From assembly GCA_001566295.1 (NCBI GenBank), contig KQ964247.1:1860001-1924000 (forward strand): a stretch of DNA of 64,000 nt, in the 5' to 3' direction. Made by a program: the position numbers and the translations under genes. Under the pieces are notes generated by a model that worked only from the letters and a program-made list of their open reading frames with translations, made no database searches and was not told where the DNA came from. Positions 1 through 11,800 of the stretch are shown here, piece after piece. The DNA comes from Microdochium bolleyi. Taxonomy: Eukaryota; Ascomycota; Sordariomycetes; Xylariales; Microdochiaceae. Numbering within the stretch: the first letter of the stretch is position 1; each line of letters opens with the position of its first letter.

Positions 1-132
1 TCACAGCTGCCTGTGCCCCCATCCCGGGAACCCTTCCTCGTGATGGGCTGGACCCTGGGGGGCTTTGGTATGTGGCAAAGGGGTCATTCCGTCCAGCCAC
101 AGGTATCATCGTTCCGCAGTGAACTAAACTAA
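1..132 (+). CDS. Possible 3' end of a gene cut by the window edge (unrecognised)
   Basis: Frame 1 is open from the first base to a TAA at 130-132. It reads through a short hydrophobic, glycine-rich stretch (VMGWTLGGFGMW) preceded by prolines and followed by a polar tail. A GT at 68 and an AG at 102 could instead remove a 35-base intron and end the protein a few residues later. I do not recognise the family. The composition would fit the end of a small membrane protein, but 44 codons is too little to prove coding. Confidence 0.2.
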   Translation, partial: SQLPVPPSREPFLVMGWTLGGFGMWQRGHSVQPQVSSFRSELN

Positions 133-1340
133 AACCTACCCTCAAACCAATGGCTTTTGGTTGTTGTCCTGAGCTTTGAGACCCCCTTCTGGAACCATGG
201 CGGTGGTGGCTTGCCCGGGCGTCACGTTCGCGCGGGCCGACGTGCGTACAAGCGCTCCACCTCTGGTATCGTGCGTATGTGTCGGTGTCTCCTGGCAACC
301 TACGCTGTGTGTGGTTTGTATCGTGAGAAGCTGCGTTCTCGGTCTGTTCTGCTTCGCCTGCCCCTCTGTGGGTTATATTTCCACTGTTTTCTCCCCTTGG
401 AGTAGAGTATGGTAGAGTCGGTAGTCCATATTAGACGTGAGTGGGCTGGGTGAACCGTGTACGGAGCAGCGGCTCCGATAGACATGGTCTGCCGTCTGAC
501 ATGGACTAAGGGGGGAGCATACATGCCGAGCAAAACGTGGCTCTTCGAGGGTAGATCGAGCGGCTCGACCGCATGGCACGGCACCGCGGGGGACGCAAGC
601 TGCTGAGGAATTTGTGGCGATCTACCTGGGCCCCTACTCCATAGATCTCGCGGTGTGGATATACCACGAATGGAGACGGAGCCATTGGTTCTCAGTCCCC
701 TCCTCTCAGGACTCGGGGAGTCTCGCGGGCTTATTATTATGGCTCTCCTTGACACTCCGAGCCAGACCACATGCAAGAGACACACGGGTATATGTGGATT
801 TCATGTCTCTTGATCTCCTCGGTCTCCGCTGTTTTCCTTGCTGTCGTCTTGTCGTGTCTCCTCTTTTTCTCTCGCCCGGGGGCCACCGACTTGCCCCAGC
901 TCGCCTGGTCTACCTACTGAGCGTGAGGAAGCGGAGCTGTGCAGAACTGCCAGCTGTAATATCTGCATGTAAGCTCCGTGGAGGCCCGCTGTAAGTGAGT
1001 CCGTGTGTCTCCTCGGAGGTTTCTCCGTGGGGATAGCTGTGGAGCATGCTCGCATGATATAGGACACATTTGCTTGCAGACGTGTGCAGTGCCGTAACAA
1101 TAAGATGGAACGTGAGAACGCATGCGACGACCAGATGATCTGCAGATGGATGTCCGAGAGTCACGCTTCTCGAGCGTAAAAGGATTATGGCACCGTACCA
1201 AGGTTCGATTTGTGGTGCCCGGACGACTACTCGCCACTGGTCACGAACAGTGCTGTGTAAGTGTCAATTCGAAACTATTTTGCAAGATGCTTCTCCATGA
1301 CCATCGTATAGTATAGCCCTAGCACAGCATTTGCCACACC
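133..1340. other. Intergenic, no gene seen
   Basis: About 1.2 kb upstream of the 3' end of the molybdenum cofactor gene. Several short open frames exist on both strands (the longest is 161 codons on the minus strand at 300-785). None shows a recognisable domain, believable splice pattern or biased composition. I see nothing supportable here. Confidence 0.5.
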
Positions 1341-3645
1341 TCATATTCCCTCCTGAACACCCTCAACCCAAGTCCCGCTCTTCCCACCCTCCTTGTGCAC
1401 TACTCTCAGCCCTTCGATCCGCATCCCCTTGTCCACAGCCTTGCACATGTCATACACGGTCAGCGCGGCCGTCGACGCAGCCGTGAGCGCCTCCATCTCA
1501 ACGCCAGTCTTGCCCTCGCACCCCACGGTGGCCTCGATGTCGACACTCCCGTTACCGTTGCCCGCCGCGTCATCAACCGTGAGGTCGACTGCGACCTTGG
1601 TGATCATGATCGGGTGGCACAGCGGGATCAGATCCGGGGTGCGCTTGGCGGCCATGATCCCCGCGACGCGCGCCACGCCCAGGACGTCGCCTTTCTTGAT
1701 TTGGTTGTCGCGGATGAGCTGTACGGCCGTCTTGCTCGTGAAGACGACGCGGCAGCGCGCCCTGGCGATGCGTTTGGTGGGTTGCTTGTCGGCGATGGAG
1801 ACCATGTGCGCGGAGCCGGTGTCGGACACGTGCGTGAGCCTGTCTGGGGAAGGAGGCGGCTCGGTAGGTTTTGAAGTAGCCTGGTTTCGTCGGAAAGTCG
1901 TTGAGAAGCACCGGAGGGTTGACGGGTTCCCAAGAGCATTTACAGAAGTCCAGAGCATAGGCTTGGTCTCCTGCTTGAGAGACCCGGAGCTCCATGATCG
2001 ACAAAGCGAATGATGAGAGCCCGCCAGCCGCTTGTGGGGTGATGAATTTCGGGATTGTTTCAACCTCACATGCTCGGGATCTGCAGTCAACGCATTCAGT
2101 CGACTGTTCGTGGATCAATGGAGATATATCTACGGGCATTGCGTCCCCGTGAGTTGCGCCAGCCGGCAAAGGATAGCGTGATGCTTGTTGCACTGCTGCT
2201 TAAACGACCAGCGACCAGCGACCAGCGAGCTCGCAGCATGGATTTCCCAGTATAGAGCACGGCCACAAGCACCTGAACGTAGCAAAGACCCTTTGCCGAT
2301 GATGAAGTCTTCCTCTAGGCGGTACTTGTGAGGCATGAAGTGGGGAGGTTCACCCACCTATCAGGATCATGGGCCGGTTCTTCATGTGCTCGAGCTCGCC
2401 TATGCCCGCATGCTTCTCTTTCTTCCGCTTGACGGCAAGACCAATCGTCTCCAGCAGCCTCTTCTCGCTAGACGCCAACTTGTCCAACACGGGCTGCACT
2501 GCGAGGCCCTGCTGTCTGTCCCTCTCGCTGGCCTTCATGGCGTCGTAGATGATCTCGTCGATGGGCTCGCCTCCGTTGGACTCTCTCAAGATATCCCTCA
2601 GGGACACCTCAGCGTTGCCAAACAGGCACACTTTGAGATTGCCGTCATTTGTGATCCTTAATCGGTTGCAGGTGCCGCAGAAATTGTGCGTCATGCTTGT
2701 AATGAACCCAATCCGGCCTTCGAACCCGGGTATCTTCCATGTCTTGCTTGTATCGTTCTTATGGCCGACAACCTTTTGCAAGGTCGGGTACTTCGTGCGG
2801 ATGAGCTCGAGCATCTCATTGTAGCTAAACATCTTGCCCTTGCTCCACTTGTTGCCGTCAAACGGCATGTACTCGATGAATCGGACCTCGACGTCGCTCT
2901 CGCGCGTCATCTCGACAAAAGGCAGGATCTCTTGGTCGTTGACCCCGCGCATCACGACGCAGTTGATCTTGAGCCTTATGCCGGCACCGTGCTTGTTCAG
3001 CTCATGGACCCTGTCGATGCTCTTCATCACAGCATCGAAACCCTTGCGCCGCGTCATAATCTGGAATTGCCACGGATCCAGGGTATCGAGGCTGAGGTTG
3101 ACACCCGTCAGACCAGCCTCAACCATGGGCTCGAGCTTGCGATGCAGGGCGATGCCGTTGGTGGTCAGGCACAGCTCGCGCAGACCGCGAGGCCGCAGAT
3201 CCCCGAGCTGCCTCATGAGAGGCAAGATGTCGGGCCTAATGGTCGGCTCACCACCTGTCAGGCGGATTTTGTTGACACCCTGAGAGACAAATACGGAGGA
3301 AAGCATGACAATCTCGGGAGTCGTGAGCAGTTCCCGTGGGGGTGAGAGAGGCACACCCTCCTCAGGCATGCAATAGACGCATCGGAGGTTGCAGCGCTCG
3401 GTGAGCGAGATGCGGAGATAGTCATGCTGCCGGTTGAAGTTGTCGGTGAGAAAGTCTGAAAAGGGCCGGGCTTCGCGGAGGCGTTCACGGCGAGACGCCG
3501 GCGTATCCGGTGCGGGCACGGGGCCGGGATGATTCGGCTCGACGACAGGGGCGGCGTAAGAGGTGCCTGTGAAGCATCGTAGGGCCGACGTCCGGCGAGA
3601 CAGGCTCTGGAACACCACCGGCCTCGATAGGGTACGGCAAGCCAT
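1341..3645 (-). CDS. MoaA-MoaC fusion, cyclic pyranopterin monophosphate synthesis (CnxABC / NIT-7 type)
   Basis: Catalyses the first step of molybdenum cofactor synthesis, GTP to cyclic pyranopterin monophosphate, needed for nitrate reductase and other Mo enzymes. Exon 1 (3645-2358) encodes a Ser/Arg-rich mitochondrial presequence (about residues 1-30) and a MoaA radical-SAM domain. Visible are the CxxxCxxC iron-sulfur motif at C85, C89 and C92, the GGEP motif at 131-134, and the second cluster cysteines C323, C326 and C340. Exon 2 (2080-1341) encodes MoaC, including the KKGDVLGVARVAGIMAAKRT core and LIPLCHP. The proposed intron is 2081-2357 (277 bases); frames agree (phase 1) and the fusion is 675 residues. 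The donor is a sure choice; the acceptor at 2081-2082 is the best I could find, not proven. In fungi this fusion is known from Aspergillus cnxABC. The donor lies in a Gly-Gly-stop run (see findings). Confidence 0.93.
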
Positions 3646-4425
3646 TGCGGCCAGTCGACTTTGGCCGGTACACGACTTGTTGGTGGTCGGGGGAGCTCAA
3701 GGTGCACACAGATGCACAGGGACCGAGCCACGCTGAGTACAAAAAGCAGAAGTGAAGCGCAGCCGGGCTAGCAGACTGTATTGTCGAAAAGCAACCCGTG
3801 GGATTGCAGCAGAGGGTTTGGCAAGGTGGAAGTCTGCGTCTGGCAGGGAGGCCCTTGCCGTGCAGCTTTTGAGGTCCCAATTGCCACAGTCCACTTTGAC
3901 GTAGAGATGAGTCCATCGCAGAGCGCCGGCCGGCGACCACCGCCAATTTAGCGAACGCAGAGGGGTAGCTCCGGCCGTCGGGTGTGCGTGGGTTTGGTGT
4001 TGCTTACTGAGCCGCAGGCGACGGCCTCGGAGAATGGGGTTTTGGAAACGGCCTCTGTGTGGACCCCGTTATTCGATACTAAGTTGCGTACCTTGAGGTA
4101 GGTACGCTATCGCAGTAGCTCCAGGTGCGGCAGGTCCCAAGGTTCCAGCGGTCCAGCCTCGCAGCTTCCACGGCAGCCTTGAGCCCCGCCAATCCATCCT
4201 CGACGACGCGTCTGCGCAGCACACAGGCGCGTCTCAGCCTCGCAACGCAGCCGACATAAGACTCTTGACACATCGTGGGAAGGCCCATGATGAAGCTTTG
4301 CCACACGACCCCGCACAGCAACAAGGAATACAAACGCTGAATGGCTAGCGAATACTCCTTCCAGACTCTTGTGCATCACCAACGTGGCGAGCGTCCGTGC
4401 CGAGGCCGAAGCCCAATAAGGCATA
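3646..4425. promoter_or_regulatory. Shared divergent intergenic region (MoaA-MoaC gene / WRAP73-like gene)
   Basis: The two flanking genes start on opposite strands 780 bases apart, so this stretch must hold both promoters and leaders. I see no clear TATA box, repeat or recognisable site. Short open frames in it look like chance. Confidence 0.5.
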
Positions 4426-6112
4426 ATGCTCTTCTCCAGAGTATTCAGAGGTACACAACCAAAGTCCGAGTGTCATCGTCACCAACCAAGACCACATGCC
4501 TGACCAACAACACAGGCTCTCCTCATTGCCTGCCGAGTCCAGATGGCGAACTTGTCGCGACTCTGCTGCCCTCGTCAATCGCCGTCCGACAGGCGCAGTC
4601 TCTTCAACTTGCGCACACCATCAGACTGCCAGCCGGCCTGTCTGGCGGTATCATCGCATTCGCGTGGTCGCCCTCGTCCTCCAGGATCCTCGTGGCTGTC
4701 TTCGATCAAGTCCATGTCTTCTCGGTGCTCCCCAATGACAATTACCATGCCGCTATCCGACTAGCGACATCAAGCGTGGCAAAGCCGACCTTGGTCACGT
4801 TTGGAGCTACTGACCATGAGATATTCGTATTCTCTACTCATGGCATCAAGCTGTTGATCTTCAACTTGCTATCATCGTCAACGGTGGAGATAGGGAATCC
4901 AAAGTTCTACACTACAGCCACGGCAGCCCGAGGATTCTCACTCCGGCCAAGCACCAAACACTTGGCATTGCTCACTAGGACCGCAGGCAAGGACCTGATC
5001 AGTATCCATCCACAAGGCAATCGAGAGCTCAAGAGATCGTGGACAGTGGAGACTGTCGATGCTCAAGGCCTTCTCTGGACCCCGGATGGTAATTGGTTGT
5101 TGGTCTGGGAATCTGCTGCCCACGGCCATAAGCTCCTCTACTATACCTCAGATGGACATTTGTTCAAAGAGTGGCATGGGCCGAAAGCCAAGCCAGGCGA
5201 CATTGATCTCCAGCTCGGCGCCGGCATCGGACTCCTCAAAATCAGCATCAATGGCGATCTTGTTGCGATCGCAGACAGCTCCCGCTCAGTCACAATCTTG
5301 ACTACATCGACCATGAAAGAAATGGTCAGACTGGCACACGCGGAGGACATATGCCCATCAGAAACACTACAGGTGAGAAGCCACTCAAGGCGTGACCGAT
5401 GCACTCGTCACTCACATTGAAAACACAGGTTTGGCAAGAACAGTCCAGTTCACAAGACCATGATGGGTCAACATTCTCCAAGGCTGTTCAGACAGTGGCA
5501 CCACCGAGTGGCTCTACCACAAGCCCGCCAGATGCCAAGTCCGGACCGAATCTGATAGCTTTTGACTGCTCCTCGAATCTCCTGGCCACCCGTCTGAGTT
5601 CTGCACCCAGCACGATATGGATCTGGGATCTTCCCAGTGCCGAGCTTCGAGCTGTCATCGTCTATCACTCGGACGTAGCACAAGTCCAATGGCACCCGAA
5701 ACAGCCAGAATTGTTGTTGATGCGCTGTGATACCAGTGCTCCCGGTGTGGCGTTCGTATGGGACCCTCTCAGTCAAGGGCCTCGTGCTATTGACATTGCA
5801 TCTCGCATGAAAACCCGCAAAATATCCGGAAAGATGCAGGCCACCTGGTTAGATAGAGGTGACGAAATGGCAGCTATGCTTTTCGGCGATGACACAAGTT
5901 TTGGCTTGTGCTTGACAGCAGACAGCACCGAAGAGTCTGACCTAAACAACTGGTTTGTGCAGGATCCGGCCTCTATGGACGACAACGATTCTTTCTTGTC
6001 TCTTGGTCCTGGAGATGCACGAAACGGAGATGCGACATTGCCCGATGACTTTGACGATGATCACAGCGAGATGGACGATACCTTCCATTTTAAAAAGCAG
6101 AACACTCCATGA
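4426..6112 (+). CDS. WD40-repeat protein of the WRAP73 (WDR8) family
   Basis: Predicted WRAP73/Wdr8 homologue. In animals and fission yeast these proteins act at centrosomes or spindle poles, anchoring microtubule minus ends; a role here is inferred from the family. Three exons: 4426-4450, 4516-5372 and 5429-6112, giving 521 residues. The 25-base first exon joins at phase 1 to restore the family N-terminus, MLFSRVFRGSPH followed by PSPDGELVATL. A CTGAC branch site precedes the acceptor. Degenerate WD blades follow; clear ones are IIAFAWSPSSSRILVAV, LWTPDGNWLLVW, and a late IWIWDLPSAELRAV with VQWHP. The C-terminus is acidic (DDFDDDHSEMDD). The longer open frame starting at 4341 has an unconvincing N-terminus and runs through the first intron, so I prefer 4426. 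Confidence 0.85.
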
Positions 6113-7440
6113 CCGCACGCATATCACGCATATTCACTGTTCGGCTTCAGTAAGTGGTTTGCAGCAATGTCAGCCCATCGACCTGTCCAAATCATTTCCA
6201 AATCACTTTTGGACATGGCAATCTCAAATTATCATATCCAGCAGATACCTCCTCATGCCAGCCAATTGGCTACACTCGTGCTCGATGTGGATGAGCTCGC
6301 CTGTATGCCTGAGCTCGATAGTCCCCAGGGCGGCAAGTTTGATGGGGGTCGAGGGTAGCACGGTATGTATGCAATGATGCACTCTAAGAGGACTCAGGCA
6401 TGCATGGAGCGGAGTGCCGATATGCAAATGGTTGCGGACACCTCCTGCATTCAGTCAGCTGCAGCACACCCGGTGGTCCGCCACGCCACGCTGGAAGTCA
6501 ATGCGGACTCAAACCCTGTCTCTCAATGCAGGCATTCCCACATGCTGGTATGTGGAGACTCCAATCTCGACAGTTGTGACTTCACTTAACAGTCATTCTC
6601 GATCTGTACCTGGCAACAGCAGACCCTAGTCCGGGAACTTACAGCGCGGCAGTCTCCAGCCGATCGAGGCCGTTGTACTGAATGCTAGCGTTCGCCTGCA
6701 GTTGGGGCTAATGGTCTGGTGTTCATGTACGGCTACGAGCATATCTGCAGTGCAACGACAATATTGAGCTCCGCTCGACAGATCGGGTTCAGGCCCGTGG
6801 ATGACTGCGCATATTCTGTTCAAACACGGGAAGTGTCTGGGATATGTCATCGAACCCCAATACAATCTATGGTGTCTTCACAATGGAAGCCTTGTGAGTG
6901 GCCGATCTCTTTTGTTCACTTACCGGGATCTCGGTTGTGAAATCTGGAGCCACGAGCTGAAGACCATGTCCAGAGCAGTGTCTCACTTCTTCGGGGCTAC
7001 GCCTGCCTTCCCTCATGAGGGTGGTGTCACCCATGAGATGCATGCTTGGGGCACTTGGAGGCGTCGATTCAGAACGATCGCATACCCCTGCTCACTGTTG
7101 AGTTCAACAGCAAAATATTCCCGAATATCTACATGATTGTGACGTGTCATCGGACGCAGCATGCGCTTGCCCTGAATGAGGATCGAATACAGCCCACCAG
7201 GAAGGATAACGACGCTGCAAATCGTGGTGCAGGGGTCTTGTTAGTCTCATATAACAAGCTTCCTGTCCATGCTTTGTGGTACGCACATTTTGCGGCTTGT
7301 TGGCCACGAATGTCGACTCAGACAACACAAAACACCACGTACGACATTTACCCCATTGGCATAAAGAGCACCTTCACACACAAAACGTGTCTCGGGGAAT
7401 TGTCTCACCGGAGCTTACTTCGTGGTTTGGTTTCACCAAC
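6113..7440. other. Intergenic, no gene seen
   Basis: 1.3 kb between the WD40 gene and the RRM gene. Overlapping short frames occur (for example 6801-7136 and 7046-7540, plus strand), with no domain and no splice sites that would join them to the RRM exons. Probably the 3' end of one gene and promoter plus leader of the next. Confidence 0.5.
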
Positions 7441-8824
7441 ATGTCCCTTCCATATCAGGTCCCGATCAATGGAACTTATCAAAAACGGATCCCACCCGGA
7501 AGCCAAACTAATCTGTACTACATCCTGCTCTCAAACGTAAGCCGTGGCCTCGCAATCCCCAGCAGCGTATCCTGTCGGTTGCAGTTCATGCACTCAGCTC
7601 ACAAACTGCTCCGCATAGCTTCCTTGGCAGACTTCGTGGCAGCAGCTGAAGGACCACGTGAGAGTTGTTTGTCCTGTCGAGAGGGTCGAGGTGTTCAATG
7701 AGAGTACAACTGGATGGGTCAGCGTCAGGGGCCGGGACAACTTCGACGCGGCATTTGGTAACACTCCATTTTCACACAGGTGACAGCTTATTTGCTAATA
7801 CACGCCACATCAGAACTTCTGAACGGCGGCATTTTCAACGGGCGGCCACTGTTCGCCGACGGAAAGAACGCCACGGATCCGGTCATGATCAAGGAGCCTG
7901 TGGACGTTGCGGATGTCCACAAGCATGCTTTATCTGTGTCAAAACACACAAGGCGGTCCTCGCCACCCACGCCTCATTACAGAGATGTCACTCCAGCAGT
8001 CGCATTTCCGGTCAGACCAGTCCACGATCAAGTAAGTGATCGCCACTACTTTCTCAGCTCCTAGTCGTTGCCAGCTGCTGACCTTGCATTAGTGGTTGTA
8101 CAATGTTCATCCCACTGCCAACAATTTCCAGATCGATCCAAACATGCATGAGACCATGTGCGCCTACAACAACGATCCAGCATTCCACCACATGCTTGAC
8201 GACAGAGGGTTCAAGACTCACAGAAATCAGTCTACTCTGTCATTGAGACCAATCGATTATGCTTCACAGATATCATGCCATCCAGTACGACCATTGCAAT
8301 CTGTGCCTCACCAAGACGGTCGATTGCTCGGCTTTGGTGACCGCGCGCAGTCAGCGAACTCGAGAACCACCAGCAGTTCTGGATACGAGGAGGCGGCAGG
8401 GATCAGAGTGGTCATACGGCACATAGCGCCACATGTCACTTACGGCGAGTTTTTGAGCCTTCTACGACGCAAACTTGGCCACGATGCCGATAGCATCGTC
8501 CGACTTGATCTGCCAGTATCAGACAGCTACGACTCGAACATTGGCTTTGCAGTAGCGACTTTCTGCAGCGAGCATGCTGCGTTCAGGACTGTCAGGAAGT
8601 TTCACGGTCTCAGATTCGAGAGTAGGGTACTCAAGGCCGAAGTCACTCCTACGGGTAGCCATAACTCCACGCGTTCGCGCAAGCCACCTCGCGGGGAGAA
8701 AAAGGAGATCGCCCGCTCTGGTAGTCACCATGACAACAGCAAGAAGTCTCGCGAGCCACAAGAGGGGAGTGTCATCATTGCTAACGGATCGTCATCGACA
8801 AGGAAGCCATTCCAGAAATTGTGA
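7441..8824 (+). CDS. RNA-binding protein with two RRM domains
   Basis: Four exons rebuilt by hand: 7441-7536, 7619-7757, 7814-8031 and 8093-8824. Phases agree and the product is 394 residues. RRM1 is split over exons 1-3: TNLYYILLSN joins LPWQTSWQQLKDHVR (RNP2 strand and helix), then GWVSVRGRDNFDAAF joins ELLNGGIFNGRPL. RRM2 lies in exon 4 at about residues 253-335 (IRVVIRHIAPHVTYGEFLSLL, then IGFAVATFCSEHAAFRTV). The tail is basic and Ser/Lys-rich, as in RNA-binding proteins. The ATG at 7441 is the first reasonable in-frame start just ahead of RRM1; the frame stays open further upstream without recognisable sequence, so an extra 5' exon is possible. The RNA target is unknown. Similar two-RRM proteins are common in filamentous fungi. 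Confidence 0.8.
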
Positions 8825-11800
8825 CTTCTGGACTCAGTCAGTTGCTCGGAGGAAGAACGATCATTCAAGGCTTCACTACTCTTCCTCACTCACGATGGCT
8901 TCGGCGACCTCACTGGGCCGCAGGATTCTGTGAACTTATCATTATAACGTAATACACTCCAAAACAATATTATAACGCACAAGTGAGATATGCTCCTAGC
9001 TATCTTTGTCACACCGCATTGCCCACATAGATGATGAGCTCACGGCCTTGTTGTTCGAAATCTCTTTGGTATTCTTTCGAGCCTGTGACACCAAACTTTG
9101 CAGCACGCCGCACCAACGTCACAGGGACCTGCAACGAGGCTTTGACGGGTTCTGCCGCGCATAAACAAAGGAGGCAACAGAGGCCGAGACATGACCTGTC
9201 ACTTGTGCAAACGGTGGCAGACCCTGGACCCCTGCATCGCCGCTGCCGATACGGAGTTCCCCAGACTCGCCAGTCGAGAGTGTCGCTGGTTTGAGCGAGA
9301 GACAACGTGGAAACTTTTACCTCGGCCACCCCCCCCCCCTCTCCCCCCCTCCCTTCCCAATGCCCATGCCTATGCCTGATCCTGATCGAGCGGATCTGAC
9401 TTGCAGACAAGATCCCGCCGAGCAGGGTTCCCTCGTGTCGTGGGCGGCGGCCCCCACCAATCTGATCCCAAGACGGGGATGGATCCAGCTTCAGGGCTCC
9501 TTGTGAAAATTAGGCACGACTTCCCACCACACTCCGGATACACGCATATCCTGACGACCATCGCCTTCTCCATCTTACGACTGCATTCGCGAGAGACAGA
9601 GAAATTCCTCGGACAAGGCATGACGGAGTACTGTGTCCTTGTGTTGGAGTCGGGCAAGAAAGTCCGCCAGCACGTGTGGAGAAACACGATCGACGAGAAT
9701 TAGAAAGCACAATCCCTCCACGGCCAACAACTCGACACAACTAAATAAGGAAACCCAACGGACCAACTGGCACCAACCGGGACACCTGTAGGTGCATCCC
9801 CGGAGACACCCGTCGAATCGGTTACGACACCCGCAGGCTTGTGCATGGCATGCGAGACATACAGACGGCCGTGCCCGGGGCCTCTGTGTTGCCGCCGTAA
9901 GCTGCGGACAACCGGCAAGCTCCATGAGGTGGCCAGGGACCAGGGAGTCGGAACGCAGGACCGCGCCAACGCAGAGGTGTCCACGCCGCATTGGCCCAGC
10001 CCGGTCGTGTGTGCTCACTCCTCCATTGCTTTTTCTGATGCAGCTCGCTCGAATTGACTTTGTGGCTGCAGCTTGACAAGAACAGGCACCACTTGTCACC
10101 ACCAACCTGGACCCTCTTCAGCGATTAATTCCTTGTCCTCGACTTGTCCTCTCGACGACCTCGGCTGCGGCTGGCCTCGTCCCCGACCCCGGAGCAGCCC
10201 TGGCCATGGGTGACACCGGGCGGGGGCCGACCTGGTTCCGGGAAGAGCGTGCTGTTCTCTTGTTGAGACTTGCAGTTTCTAAAGGTGGAACTATGCATGG
10301 TACGTCACCAAGTCGTGTTTTCCTCTGACCTGGCTATGATATCTCGCTGTTCAGAAGGTAGGCTCATGGGCAAGCCATCGCAAGACGTGCAGAATCCTTC
10401 ATGGCATCCAGGGTTGTAGTTCCAGAACAAGCCCCGAGGAGACCTCGTCAAAGCAACTATCACAGCCAATATCGCAGACAATATAACGACCTGACCATGA
10501 CGAAACGCCAGCAGCCCACCCTGATACGGGCACAGACCGGTGTGCGACGCCCAGGCGCCGGAGATAATCACACCCGTCCGGTGTGACAATCGACACTGCG
10601 GGACTGAGTTGATTTGGCATTGGATCAGACTTCCACCGCCTGATGCGCGAGGCGGGCAGAGGCTGCGGGTGGCGCCTTCGCCACGGCATCATCGGCGTCA
10701 ATGTTGTCAGGAGAAGGCACCAAAAGACGTCGCTCGTGGTATGCGGGCAGGCGAGACCTCGTGCATCTAGCACAGCACAGCATGTCGGCTACGACACGCG
10801 ACTATCCGCCTCCCGCGCGCGTAGGCCTGCCCACATGCAGGAGATAATATGCACGCGACCAGCTTGCCATCTTTGGGCCTCAGCGATGCAAATATTCCGG
10901 CAGCCTGCTTTAGCCAGCGGCATGATTCCCTGTCTCGTCCAATTTTGAACTGGGTTGTCGACCGTCAGATTTGTGTCACAGTCTTGTAAGGGCGCAAAAG
11001 TTCTTTTCTGCATATCACTCTCCAGGTTTGATCACACGAGTGAGTACCATCGCAGGGTTTTATTTTTGTACCGAAGAAGATATACCCCGAGGGTTTGCAG
11101 ATTTGCGTAATGTCCCATTGCGTGCGTGTGCTCCTGTCTTGCTCGTTCGCGATGCCGCGCGGGAACTTCCGCCCGGCCTTGGCGTTACAGTGGATGGATA
11201 TAAGATGCGTCACATATCCCAGCCTCGGGGACGGGGATCGGTGCAACGGCGAGTCCCGTTCACCGGGCGGCTGCAGAACAAGGGGCTTGCGTCGAGCTGG
11301 GTCCTAATGTCAACTACCTACGCACCGCGTACAACTTCGGAAACAAGGGTTCGGGAGAGATTGAAGAATTATTTCCGGAAACGTAGCCAGGAAAGGAAAG
11401 GGCCCTCCATTGCCGTGGTCGTGAGCTCGGGCCCAGCTTAAGAAGATTGCACACGGTCGTCTTGTCAGTTCATCACAGGGAGTATCGCATACGGTCGGTT
11501 CTATTGCCAGCTCATCACGGGGAGAGCCGTCGCATCGGGCGTGTAAGCATTTTGACATGGTGCTTCCGCAGCAGCGGGAATAGCACGTTCCTCTCCAGCA
11601 AGAACCCCCCCCCCCCCTTTCCCTCAAAGCGGCTTCGATTAGCAGCATTTCGTGATGCTTTTCGCAAGCAATGAGAGGAAAACGCCAACCGAAACAAGAG
11701 ACAACCCAGGCGTTAACGTTGCATTTCCCACCCATATCCCGGGGTTGTATCCGGAGTATTTAAAGTTGGATCCGGAACGGAAAGATATACAAAGCTTCCC

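Noticed and set aside
6801..7136. Plus-strand frame upstream of the two-RRM gene, considered as an extra 5' exon
   Set aside because: No splice pair joins it in frame to the RRM exons and the sequence resembles no domain.
9325..9355. Poly-C tracts (also near 11607-11620) considered as telomere-like or mobile-element signals
   Set aside because: Simple homopolymers; no TTAGGG repeats, target duplications or terminal repeats around them.
9009..9410. 133-codon minus-strand frame with a fairly protein-like C-terminus (KFGVTGSKEYQRDFEQQG)
   Set aside because: Not recognised, poly-Gly/Glu from a poly-C tract in the N-terminal part, and no supporting exons. Could be a terminal exon, but I cannot support it.
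9401..9703. 100-codon plus-strand frame
   Set aside because: No domain, lies in the gene-poor block and overlaps frames on the other strand.
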